In this document: positions 19,721 through 27,663 of the stretch, piece by piece | How the letters are laid out: each line of letters begins with the position of its first letter | How positions within the stretch are numbered: the stretch's first letter is position 1 | NCBI RefSeq assembly: GCF_042650565.1 | Contig: NZ_JBHSBH010000003.1 | Span: 186,001 to 250,000, forward strand | Source of the DNA: Nocardiopsis_B sediminis | GTDB taxonomy: Bacteria > Actinomycetota > Actinomycetes > Streptosporangiales > Streptosporangiaceae | Reading direction: 5' to 3' | Length of the DNA stretch: 64,000 bases | The notes under the pieces: generated by a model | Seen by the model: only the letters and a program-made list of their open reading frames with translations | The model's database searches: none | Told to the model about the DNA's origin: nothing | Position numbers and translations under genes: made by a program

Positions 19721-20665
19721 GTGCCCCGTCACCCCGCCCCCGTGCCGCAAGCCCCCCACCGCGCCGACCGGAGGTACTGGCTGCGCCGGATCGCCGCGCT
19801 GGACCCCGAGGCCGACCACCAGGAGATCTACCGCATCTCGTCCGGGCACGAGTTCCCCTGGGACTACGTCCGGTCCCTGGAGCTCGCGCTGTTCAAGACC
19901 TACTGCGTGCCCTCGATATCGGGGCTGCTGGACGCCACGGGTGAGTTCGCGCTGCGGGCGCAGAAGCGCTACGACGACACCGCGCTGCTGATGGCCGAGA
20001 TCGCCGCCCACGGATACGACTCGCCCCGGGGCCGGGAGGCCCTGCGCTCCGTCAACCGCATGCACGGCCGGTTCGCGATCTCCAACGACGACATGCGGTA
20101 CGTGCTGTCGACGTTCGTCTACGAACCGGTGGACTGGATCGACCGGTACGGCTGGCGGCGGCTGACCCGCCACGAGCGGCTGGCGGCCTTCCACTACTAC
20201 AGCGAGGTGGGGCGGCGGATGGGCATCCGGGACATCCCGCCGTCGTTCGAGGCGTTCGCGGCGTTCAAGGACGCCTACGAGCGCGAGCACTTCCGGTTCG
20301 CGGAGTCCAACGCCCGCGTGGGCGGGGCGACGGTGGACCTGTTCGCCTCGTGGTTCCCCGAACCGGTGCGCCCCCTGGCAGGGGTGGCGGTGCGGGCGCT
20401 CCTGGACGACCGCTCCCGGGAGGCGTTCGGGTTCGCCCCGGCCCCGGCCTGGGTCGTCCGCGCCGTCCAACGGGCGCTCGTGGTGAGAGGCCGCCTGGAG
20501 ACCCAGCTCCCCCCGCGCCGGGTCTCGCGCCTGGCCGCCGACCCCAAGAACCGCACCTACCCCGGCTACCCCCAGGGCTACGCGGTCGCCGACCTGGGCG
20601 CCGGGCCGCCGGCCGGCGTCGATCCCGCCCGGCTCCGCGAGAAGGCCGGCGCGGACGCCGACTGA
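19721..20665 (+). CDS. MpaB-type (DUF2236) haem oxygenase family protein
   Basis: 314-residue protein of the ER-bound oxygenase MpaB/latex-clearing-protein superfamily. Recognisable stretches are the N-terminal FPWDYVRSLELALFKTYCVP, RSVNRMHGRFAISNDDMRYVLSTFVYEPVDWIDRYGWR (read as family pattern near residues 107-145) and the HYYSEVGRRMGI region; conserved His, Arg and Asp in these are the usual haem-site ligands. Substrate unknown. GTG 19721 is chosen because CCAGGAGAGG precedes it. Convergent with a P450 gene 28 bp away. Confidence 0.8.
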   Translation: MPRHPAPVPQAPHRADRRYWLRRIAALDPEADHQEIYRISSGHEFPWDYVRSLELALFKTYCVPSISGLLDATGEFALRAQKRYDDTALLMAEIAAHGYDSPRGREALRSVNRMHGRFAISNDDMRYVLSTFVYEPVDWIDRYGWRRLTRHERLAAFHYYSEVGRRMGIRDIPPSFEAFAAFKDAYEREHFRFAESNARVGGATVDLFASWFPEPVRPLAGVAVRALLDDRSREAFGFAPAPAWVVRAVQRALVVRGRLETQLPPRRVSRLAADPKNRTYPGYPQGYAVADLGAGPPAGVDPARLREKAGADAD

Positions 20666-20693
20666 CGCAGGCGGCACCGAGGCGGGTTCACGG

Positions 20694-21899
20694 CTACCAG
20701 GTGACCGGGAGCCGCTGCGGACCGCGGATGAAGTTCTCCCGCCACTCGATCGCCTCTTCTGCGACGGTGAGGGCCAGGTGCGGGAACCGCCGGGTCAGGG
20801 TGCCCACGGCCACCTGCAACTCCATCCGGGCCAGCGCGGCGCCCACGCAGTGGTGGATGCCGTGGCCGAAGCCGAGGTGCCCCGCCGCCGGCCGCTCCAG
20901 ATCCAGGACCTCGGGGTCGTCGAAGACCCCGGGATCGCGGTTGGCGGCGGACAGCTCCACGAGGACGGACTCACCCGCGCGGATCAGCACCCCTCCCACC
21001 TCCACGTCGGTGAGCGCGTAGCGCGGCAGCGATCCCAGCGGGGACAGCGGCACGTAGCGCAGCAGCTCCTCGACCGCATTCGGGATCAGCGAGGCATCGG
21101 CGGCCAGCCTCGTGTAGCCGTCCCCCCGCAGCAGCAGGAGCACGAAGTTGGCGATCTGCAAGGACGAGGTCTCGTAGCCGCCGACCAGCAGGCCCCGCAC
21201 CAGGCCCAGCACCTCCTCGGCGGTGACCGGCCCGCCCTCGTCGTGCACCTGGGTCAGGGCCCCGATCAGGTCGTCGGTGGGGTGCGCGGTGCGCTGGGCG
21301 ATCAGCCCGCTGAGGTACCCGTTCAGCAGGGACAGGCTGTGCAGCGCGTCCTCCACCGTCAGCCCGCTGGTGCTGAGGAACGCGTCGCTCCACGCGGCGA
21401 AGCGGGCACGGTCCTGGTGGGGCACGCCCAGCAGTTCGCAGATCACCTCCAACGGGATCGGCAGGGCGAACCGGTCGAGCAGATCCGCCGGAGGGCCGTC
21501 CGCGATCAGGTCGTCGGCCAGCCGGTCGGCGATCCCCTGGGCGCGGGGGCGCAGCCCCTCGACGCGGCGCGGCGTGAAGACGCGCCCGATCAGCCGGCGC
21601 ACCCGGGTGTGGTCGGGCGGATCCATGGCCAGGATGGAACCGCTGATGGGGTCCACGGGGGTGATCCGGGGGACGTCGTCATCGGGGATCCCTGCACGGG
21701 CGGCGTCGCGTCCGAAGTCGGGGCTGGCGAGGACCGTCCTGGCGTCCTCGTGGTCGGTGACCAGCCAGGCGGGCCGCCCGTACGGGGGCCGCACGCGAAT
21801 GGGTGCGCCGGCGGTGCGTGCCCTGCCGAGGGCACGCGGAACGCTGAGCGGGTCGGCGTTGGGAAAAGGGAAGGCGGAGGGTTCGGGGTCGGCCGTCAT
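20694..21899 (-). CDS. Cytochrome P450
   Basis: 401-residue soluble class I bacterial P450. The I-helix motif GGYETS (acid-alcohol pair intact) lies near residue 238, the ExxR motif within EELLRYVPL near residue 278, and the haem-binding loop FGHGIHHCVG near residue 345. A ferredoxin gene is not adjacent. The ATG start at 21899 lies downstream of an AT-rich promoter region. Substrate unknown; it is 19 kb from the biosynthetic cluster and has canonical residues, unlike the two P450s there. Confidence 0.93.
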   Translation of the reverse strand: MTADPEPSAFPFPNADPLSVPRALGRARTAGAPIRVRPPYGRPAWLVTDHEDARTVLASPDFGRDAARAGIPDDDVPRITPVDPISGSILAMDPPDHTRVRRLIGRVFTPRRVEGLRPRAQGIADRLADDLIADGPPADLLDRFALPIPLEVICELLGVPHQDRARFAAWSDAFLSTSGLTVEDALHSLSLLNGYLSGLIAQRTAHPTDDLIGALTQVHDEGGPVTAEEVLGLVRGLLVGGYETSSLQIANFVLLLLRGDGYTRLAADASLIPNAVEELLRYVPLSPLGSLPRYALTDVEVGGVLIRAGESVLVELSAANRDPGVFDDPEVLDLERPAAGHLGFGHGIHHCVGAALARMELQVAVGTLTRRFPHLALTVAEEAIEWRENFIRGPQRLPVTW

Positions 21900-22328
21900 G
21901 GGCTGGGTCCTGTCGTCCGGGACCCCGCGCGGCGCGCGCCATCATGCCCGGCCGCGCACGATCACGGGTGAGGGGGAAGCGAAAGAGGGAGCCCGGAATC
22001 CGGCATCGGAATCCGGGCTGTGAAAACAGGTGCGTCCCGTTCACCATAATTCGCCGTAGTTCGGTCGTCATCTCCCTTGCCGGTTATAACGGGATTGCTC
22101 GTATAAAAAAGTTGATCGACCCATCGCGGTCGGAATGAGTCACGAGGGAAATTGCTTTCAGTGGATCACTTGGGATAATTATATAGAGAAGCGATCGTTT
22201 TCCGGATATTCCGCGACCTTCCGTGGCCTTCCGAGACCCTGACGTCCGCGCGGAGGGGCAGCACATCGGCCCGTTCCCGAGGGGAGGGGCCGCGGCCGGA
22301 ACGGGAGGGACGGAACGGCGGAAGGGGC
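21900..22328. other. 429-bp intergenic region, AT-rich core
   Basis: Non-coding by eye. From about 22020 to 22210 base composition falls sharply (for example GTATAAAAAAGTTG near 22101-22114 and ATAATTATATAG near 22174-22185), in strong contrast to the surroundings. It must carry the promoter of the P450 gene (minus strand) and may follow the end of the MEDS gene. A small palindrome CGACC-CATCGC-GGTCG spans about 22118-22133. Confidence 0.5.
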
Positions 22329-23279
22329 TCAGCTCCGCAGCAGCATGTGCATGCGCACCACGGTCCGCCCGTCCGACGACGCCATGTGCACCCGGTCGCA
22401 CAGCTGACGCACCAGCCACAGCCCGCGCCCCCGCTGGTCCAGCGGCGGCGGCGACCCCTCGAACGGTGCCAGCGGCCCGTGCACGGTGTCGTCGGTGACC
22501 TCGCAGATCAGCTCGTCCTCCTCGGTCCAGAACCACACGTTGCCGTACCCCGCGCCGTGCAGGATGACGTTGGTGGTCACCTCGTTGACGGCGAACACCA
22601 GGTCGCGCGCCCGCGCACCCGGCACGTACAGGCGCCGCGCGTACGACATCGCCTCGTCGCGCACCCCCGCCAGGTCGACCGCGTCGAACCGGCCGCCCAT
22701 GGGGTTGGCGGGGACGAGCAGCGACTCCGGCTCCGGGCCCTTCGCGGTGAACACCGTGGGGTGCACGTATTCGCCGCTCGCCATGGTGCGCTCGCCCACC
22801 AGGATCTCGGGGTGGGTGCGCTGCGCGTCGGCGATGATGGGCTCCGGCACCACCCGGGAGTCGTAGGGGCAGACGACCTGGATGTCGCGGCCGCCGAAGA
22901 GGACGTTGAGGGTGGACTCCAGGCAGGTCCATGCCGTGACCTCGCGCCGCGACCGCCCCCGCCAGATGGGCTCGGCGATGATCCGCACGCGGCCCCCGGT
23001 GCGCGGCGCGTGCCGGCGCCAGTAGCGGTCGACCGCGGTCAGGCGCTCGGGCGGGCGGCGGCCGAACGCCAGGGAGTCGATGTAGTCGATGCGCCCCGCC
23101 CGCGTGCCCAGCGCGCGGCGCAGCAGCTCGACGTTGGCCGTGGTGGTCGCGGCGAGCACCGGGTCGTCGGCGGCCAGGCCGTTGTCGATGAACGGCAGCG
23201 CCATCGACAGGAACTCCTCGTCCGAGCCGTAGACGCAGGTCTGGTGCACGAGCCGACGGTGGGTGGACTGGTCAAACAT
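22329..23279 (-). CDS. MEDS-domain sensor / anti-sigma-type histidine kinase-like ATPase
   Basis: 316 residues. The N-terminal MEDS domain (about 10-160; HQTCVYGSDEEFLSMALPFIDNGL, also found in actinobacterial signalling proteins) is joined to an RsbW-like HATPase domain (about 195-316) with the N-box VFAVNEVTTNVILHG and a G-box DQRGRGLWLVRQLCD. It lacks a phospho-acceptor His. Such proteins bind or phosphorylate STAS anti-anti-sigma factors or act as light/ligand-dependent regulators. No sigma factor gene adjoins. ATG 23279 begins the conserved domain; a weak ribosome site leaves the start uncertain. Confidence 0.82.
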   Translation of the reverse strand: MFDQSTHRRLVHQTCVYGSDEEFLSMALPFIDNGLAADDPVLAATTTANVELLRRALGTRAGRIDYIDSLAFGRRPPERLTAVDRYWRRHAPRTGGRVRIIAEPIWRGRSRREVTAWTCLESTLNVLFGGRDIQVVCPYDSRVVPEPIIADAQRTHPEILVGERTMASGEYVHPTVFTAKGPEPESLLVPANPMGGRFDAVDLAGVRDEAMSYARRLYVPGARARDLVFAVNEVTTNVILHGAGYGNVWFWTEEDELICEVTDDTVHGPLAPFEGSPPPLDQRGRGLWLVRQLCDRVHMASSDGRTVVRMHMLLRS

Positions 23280-23980
23280 GGTGGTGCCGGCCGCCGGAGG
23301 ATGGGGCGCGGGCGCCGGTCCGCGGCGACGGCCGCCCCCGGGGGCCCGGCGCGCAGGGGCGCAGCGCGCGGCGCGTCGTCGGCCGCCTCCCGCCTGAGGA
23401 AGCCGACTCGGGCGTCTGTGCCGCCATGCTGGACGCCTCCTCAACGGCGTCTGGGGTGTTCATGGACGAGTTGTGTCCCGGCCCTGGCACCACGGTCCGG
23501 GGAGGCCGCCCGGAGCGGGAACAGAGCCGTCAAGATACCGATTCCGCCCGGCCCCCCGGTTGGAAATTCGAAAATTCATCGTCCGTCGCACTCCGGACTC
23601 CGGCTTATGGGCATGTGCGCCCGCCGAATTGCGCGGCCACCTGGCGTCCAGGTCGTCGGGGTGCCCGCGACGAGCGGCGTCGTGCGACCGGGGCGGGAGG
23701 TTCTCCTGTGATGAAAATCGCCGTGTGCCCGGAATCGGGAATGCAGGCCGTCCGCCGACGTCAGCGGAAAACGGCGTGTTCGCTTATCGGGATCAATGGC
23801 CGACCGAATTCACCGGGTCCGGGCCGCGCGCTCCGCGGGATGCCGGAAGTGCCGGAAGAGGGCCGGATCGGCGTGGTAGGGGGAAAACGGGCGCTTCCGC
23901 AGGTCGGCCGCAGGGCCGGGGCCGGCGGCACCGGTGCCCCTTGATGTCCTTCCGACGTTCCTCGACCCCATGGGAGAACG
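23280..23980. other. 701-bp intergenic region, no convincing gene
   Basis: Between two divergent genes. Several open frames cross it on both strands, but their products are Arg/Pro/Gly-rich with no recognisable domain. Two stretches are AT-richer than average (about 23560-23600, with GAAATTCGAAAATTC, and 23755-23815). It probably holds both promoters and leader sequence. Confidence 0.5.
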
Positions 23981-24754
23981 ATGACCCTCAGCCTCCTCCT
24001 CGTCTTCTTCGTCCTGGTGCTCCTGCTCATCGCGGGGGTGGTGGTCGCCCGCAAGGTGGGGATCTCGACCGCCGACTCCGACGGTGCCATCGGCATCCTG
24101 ATCGCCCCGTGCGTGCTGTCCATCTTCCTCGTCGCCATGGCCATGGGCCTGGTCATCGGCTGGGAGGGCAACCAGAGCGCGACCGACATCGCCGTCGACG
24201 AAGCCGCGGCGGCCACGGCCCTCTACTGGAGTACCGCCGCCCTGCCGGCCGAGGACGGCGAACGGATCCGCTCCGACCTGCGCGACTACGTCGAGACCAC
24301 GATCGCGAGCGACTGGCCGCGGATGCGCCACCGCGACCTCAGCCCTGACGGAGACGCCGCACTGGACCGGTTGCGCGCCGCGGTCAACGCCGTGCCGACC
24401 GACGACCCCATCGTGGCCCTGGACCGCTTCACCGCGCGCGAGGAAGCCGGCCGGCTCGCGGAGATGCGGGTCCAGCGCGGCGACGCCGCCGCGAGTGAGA
24501 TCCCCCGGATCATCACCATCGCGGCCACCATCAGCGCCCTCGCGGTGGTGGTCCTGCCGTTCGGCATGGGCGTGCGGGGGTCGCGCGCCCGGATCTTCTG
24601 GTCGGTGCTCAACCTCGTGTTCGTCGCGGCGACCGTGGTCCTGCTGCTCTACCTCGACAACCCGTATGCGGGGGCGCTCGCCATCGGGCCGGAGTCCATG
24701 GAGGACGCGCTCGCCGGGTTCGACCGGATCGACGCCTCGATGCCCGGAGCGTGA
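23981..24754 (+). CDS. DUF4239 membrane protein
   Basis: 257-residue protein with a helix pair at the N-terminus (about 3-23 and 33-58), a soluble helical middle (about 70-170) and a second helix pair (about 180-200 and 206-226). The WEGNQSATDIAVDEAAAATALYW-like stretch near residues 58-82 matches the DUF4239 (bestrophin-like) pattern, in which helices frame a cytoplasmic domain. Function unknown; channel activity is only suggested by fold resemblance. No partner gene. Confidence 0.75.
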   Translation: MTLSLLLVFFVLVLLLIAGVVVARKVGISTADSDGAIGILIAPCVLSIFLVAMAMGLVIGWEGNQSATDIAVDEAAAATALYWSTAALPAEDGERIRSDLRDYVETTIASDWPRMRHRDLSPDGDAALDRLRAAVNAVPTDDPIVALDRFTAREEAGRLAEMRVQRGDAAASEIPRIITIAATISALAVVVLPFGMGVRGSRARIFWSVLNLVFVAATVVLLLYLDNPYAGALAIGPESMEDALAGFDRIDASMPGA

Positions 24755-24839
24755 GCGGCGCCCGGCCGGCGCAGGCGGCGGGAGCCGCGCGTGAACGGCG
24801 CGGGCAGGGCCCCGGCGGCGGCGCCTGCCCGCGCAGCGG

Positions 24840-25637
24840 TCAGCGGCGTGCGCGCGAGGCGCCAACGGCGGCGGCCACGGCGATCAGCACCACGAACACC
24901 ATGATCTGCAACGGGTTGAACCCGTCGAGCGAGCTGCGCTCGCGGAGGTCGGGCAGGGGGACGGGCGGCACGACGAGGACGGGTTCGGGCTCCGGGCCGG
25001 GTCCGTCGGCCTCCGGCGCCGGCCCGGGCTGCGCGGGGGCGTCGGGGACCTCCTCCGGCAGCGGCGGGGCCTCCGTCGAATCGGGCGGCGCGTCCGGGCC
25101 GGGTTCGGCGGAGGGTTCCGGCTCAGGGGGCGGTTCGGGTTCGGGCCCGGGATCGGCCGGGGGCTCCGGCCCGGGGGGCAGGGGCGGCTCCGGCGGCTCG
25201 GGTGGCTCGGGAGGTTCAGGGGGTTCAGGGGGTTCGGGCGGCTCGGGTGGCTCGGGAGGTTCAGGGGGTTCGGGCTGTTCTGGGGGTTCCGGCGGTTCTG
25301 GAGGGTGCGGCGGTCCCGGAGGCCCCGGAGGATCGGGGGGTACCGGCCGGTGCGGCGGGTGGTGCGGATCGTCCGGTTCGGGCGGTACCGGCGGCCGCGG
25401 CGGAACGGGCGGGCACGGTGGGCGCCGGGGTCCGGACGGGGGCGCCCCGGGCGCGGCCGCCTCGACGGCGCTTCCGGTTCCGGCGGCGCTTCCGTCGCCG
25501 GTGACGGCGTCGGCACCGTCCCGGACCCCGGCGTGCGCGGGCCCGGCGATGAGGGCCGCCGGAAGCAGGCAGCAGGCGGCGACGAGGACGGCGCCGGTCC
25601 TCGGACGGTGGCGGGATGCGGGGCGATCGTGCGGCAT
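24840..25637 (-). CDS. Secreted Pro-Glu-Pro repeat protein with C-terminal anchor
   Basis: 265 residues: signal peptide (about 1-36, cleavage after AHA), a long Pro/Glu-rich stalk (about 65-225) made of PEP triplets, and a C-terminal hydrophobic helix (about 240-258) followed by RARR. The layout resembles LPXTG-less wall-spanning surface proteins whose stalk crosses the cell wall. No catalytic domain is visible. The DNA of the stalk contains a 9-bp tandem repeat with a 45-bp duplication. Confidence 0.75.
   Translation of the reverse strand: MPHDRPASRHRPRTGAVLVAACCLLPAALIAGPAHAGVRDGADAVTGDGSAAGTGSAVEAAAPGAPPSGPRRPPCPPVPPRPPVPPEPDDPHHPPHRPVPPDPPGPPGPPHPPEPPEPPEQPEPPEPPEPPEPPEPPEPPEPPEPPEPPEPPLPPGPEPPADPGPEPEPPPEPEPSAEPGPDAPPDSTEAPPLPEEVPDAPAQPGPAPEADGPGPEPEPVLVVPPVPLPDLRERSSLDGFNPLQIMVFVVLIAVAAAVGASRARR
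25192..25281. repeat. 9-bp tandem repeat with 45-bp higher-order duplication
   Basis: Ten 9-bp units of the type GG[CT]GGCTCG / GGGGGTTCG. Units 1-5 (25192-25236) and 6-10 (25237-25281) are near-identical five-unit blocks; the first three units are exact copies. Each unit encodes one Pro-Glu-Pro on the minus strand, so copy number changes would keep the frame and only lengthen or shorten the stalk. Confidence 0.85.
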
Positions 25638-25866
25638 GGAGAGCGCGGCTCCTCAGTGCGGCCGGTTTCACTCGGTTCCCACCTTGTAACACGCCGCGGT
25701 CGTGCGGCGGGCGACGATGCCGGGATCGGTACCGCATCGCACCGCCGCTTTCCCGCCTTTTCCTCCCGTGACGCACGGTGCACCCGATGTGCACGTGCCC
25801 CGCGCCGAGCGTCCGACCCGGACACCAGGTCGGCCGCGTGACTTTCGGGCACGCGACCCGGCCCGG

Positions 25867-26175
25867 TCAGCCGCCCGCGACCGATGGGAGGACGCGGACC
25901 TCGGCACCCGGGCGGACCGGGGTGTCGAGGCCGTCGACCGCGCGGCACTCGTCGTCGTCGACGAACACGTTGACGTAGCGCCGCAGCGCGCCCTTCTCGT
26001 CGCGCAGCCGGCCCCGCAGGCGCGGGTGCAGCCGGGTGAGCTCGTCGAGCACCTCGCGCAGCGGGACGTCCTGCACGCCGCCCGCGGCGGGCCCTTCGTC
26101 GGGGAAGACGGTGATACGCGCGGCGCCGTCGCACTCCGGGCGCAGCGTTTCGGGGATGAAGACCAGGACGCTCAT
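25867..26175 (-). CDS. MoaD/ThiS-like ubiquitin-fold small modifier
   Basis: 102-residue beta-grasp protein ending in Gly-Gly, the terminus that E1-like enzymes adenylate and thiolate or conjugate. Recognisable features are MSVLVFIPETLRP, PLREVLDELTRLHPRLRGRL and the YVNVFVDDDE strand of the SAMP/MoaD-like group. No moaE or E1 gene is adjacent. It starts 4 bp after the BNR-repeat gene stops, with GGAGG ahead of ATG 26175, so the two are an operon. Confidence 0.85.
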   Translation of the reverse strand: MSVLVFIPETLRPECDGAARITVFPDEGPAAGGVQDVPLREVLDELTRLHPRLRGRLRDEKGALRRYVNVFVDDDECRAVDGLDTPVRPGAEVRVLPSVAGG

Positions 26176-26179
26176 GGCG

Positions 26180-27280
26180 CTACACCTCCACGGCCCGCAC
26201 GCACAGCACATCGGGCAGGTGCTCGGCGACCGGGGTCCATGTGCCGGTGTCGTCGGTGGTGACGAAGACGTCGCCGCTGCGGGTACCGAAGTAGAAGCCC
26301 GGGACCCGCGCGCCGTCGGTGCAGGAGGCGTCGCGCAGCACGATGCCGTAGTAGGGGCCCGTGGGCAGGCCCTCCTCGTGGGCCTTCCACGTGGCACCGG
26401 AGTCGCGGGTGCGCAGCACGCGCAGGCGGTTGTCGGGCGGCAGGTGCACCATCTGGCTGACGACCGGGAAGTTCCAGACGTCACCGGGCACGTGCGGGTG
26501 GGCGACCAGCGTGAAGCCGAAATCACTCGGCAGGCCCTCGGCGATGGAGGTCCAGCCCTGCGCGGGATCGGCGGAGCGGTACACGCCGTGATGGTTCTGG
26601 GTGAAGAAGACGCCGTCGGCGTCGGTGACGACCTTGTGCACGCACTGGCCGTACTCCGGGTACGGGTCGGGCAGGAAATCGGCGCTGATGCCCTTGTTGG
26701 CGGGCTCCCACGAGGCGCCGTCGTCGGTGGTGCGGTAGACGCCGCCGGTGGACATGGCGATGGTCATGGAGTGGGGGTCGGTGGAGTCGGCGCGCACCGT
26801 GCCGGGCAGGACGGTGTGCACGGCCGCGCCGCCCGCCCCGGGGAACCAGTCGGCGTGGTGGGGGTGGTCCCACAGGGGGCGGTTCAGCTCGTAGGTCAGG
26901 CCGCCGTCGGTCGAGCGGAACAGCGCGGTGGGCTCGACCCCCGCGTAGACGGTGCCGGGCTCGGCGCCGAAGGCGAACTGCCAGACGCGGGTGAATGCGG
27001 CGTCGACGTCGTCGGGGAAGGCGATGGGGGCGGTCTCGGGCTCGTGCCAGGTCTCGCCGAGGTCGTTGCTGTGCCAGACGCTGGGGCCGAAGTGGGAGCT
27101 CTCGGCGCCCACGAGGATCCGCCGGGTGTGCGGGTCGATGCCGATGGCGTAGACGCCCGACATGTTCGCGTAGTCCTCGGTGTCGAGCCGGTGCGGCTCG
27201 CTGACACGCCACGTGCGCCGGTCGTCGCTGGTCGCGGTGAACAGGCCCTTCCGGGTCCCGATGAGCAGGAGAAATGCCAT
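26180..27280 (-). CDS. BNR/Asp-box beta-propeller protein (sialidase-like fold)
   Basis: 366-residue cytoplasmic beta-propeller; no signal peptide. Six Asp-box-like repeats are visible: NDLGETWHE, STDGGLTYE, TTDDGASWE, SADPAQGWT, TRDSGATWK and TTDDTGTWT, the S/TxDxGxTW pattern. Sialidase catalytic residues are not evident, so exo-alpha-sialidase labels for such proteins are probably wrong. The tight pairing with a ubiquitin-like modifier suggests a shared, unknown function. Confidence 0.82.
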   Translation of the reverse strand: MAFLLLIGTRKGLFTATSDDRRTWRVSEPHRLDTEDYANMSGVYAIGIDPHTRRILVGAESSHFGPSVWHSNDLGETWHEPETAPIAFPDDVDAAFTRVWQFAFGAEPGTVYAGVEPTALFRSTDGGLTYELNRPLWDHPHHADWFPGAGGAAVHTVLPGTVRADSTDPHSMTIAMSTGGVYRTTDDGASWEPANKGISADFLPDPYPEYGQCVHKVVTDADGVFFTQNHHGVYRSADPAQGWTSIAEGLPSDFGFTLVAHPHVPGDVWNFPVVSQMVHLPPDNRLRVLRTRDSGATWKAHEEGLPTGPYYGIVLRDASCTDGARVPGFYFGTRSGDVFVTTDDTGTWTPVAEHLPDVLCVRAVEV

Positions 27281-27663
27281 GACGGCCTCCGGGAGTCGAG
27301 TTGTCGCCCCCACTCTCGCACGCCTGTGCGACATTTCACCGTCCATCTGCACCGATGCGCACGGCACCCATGCACCGCAGGCGCTGCGGCGGGGCGCGGC
27401 ATGTCGCGGGCCCGAGACCGGGCCCGTGGACGGAGCGGAGCCGTGGACGGAGGGGGCCGCGGTGGTCGCCTCACCCCGGTAGAGCGCGCGACCGGGCACG
27501 ACGCGTCATCGACGTGGGCCTGAGCAGGAGGGCAGGAACCCGCCCGGACCCGCTGAAGCGGCGCCCGGCCTCGCCCATCGCGGGGGCCCGCAGGCCATCG
27601 TGGCGGCCGCTTCCGCATCGCTCTTCCGGGTCCGCTTTCGGGTGGCGGCGGCCGGTCGGTGGT
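27281..27663. other. 383-bp intergenic region
   Basis: Upstream of the BNR/MoaD operon and downstream of the SARP regulator, both on the minus strand. No gene or RNA recognised. The promoter of the BNR gene should lie close to 27290-27350. Confidence 0.4.

Noticed and set aside
23426..23944. A 172-codon plus-strand frame in the gap before the DUF4239 gene
   Set aside because: Arg/Gly/Pro-rich, no ribosome site, no domain; judged non-coding.
25192..25281. CRISPR array
   Set aside because: Units are 9 bp, contiguous and coding; there are no spacers and no cas genes.
26180..27280. True secreted exo-sialidase
   Set aside because: No signal peptide and no recognisable catalytic Arg triad or Tyr/Glu pair; only the propeller Asp-boxes match.
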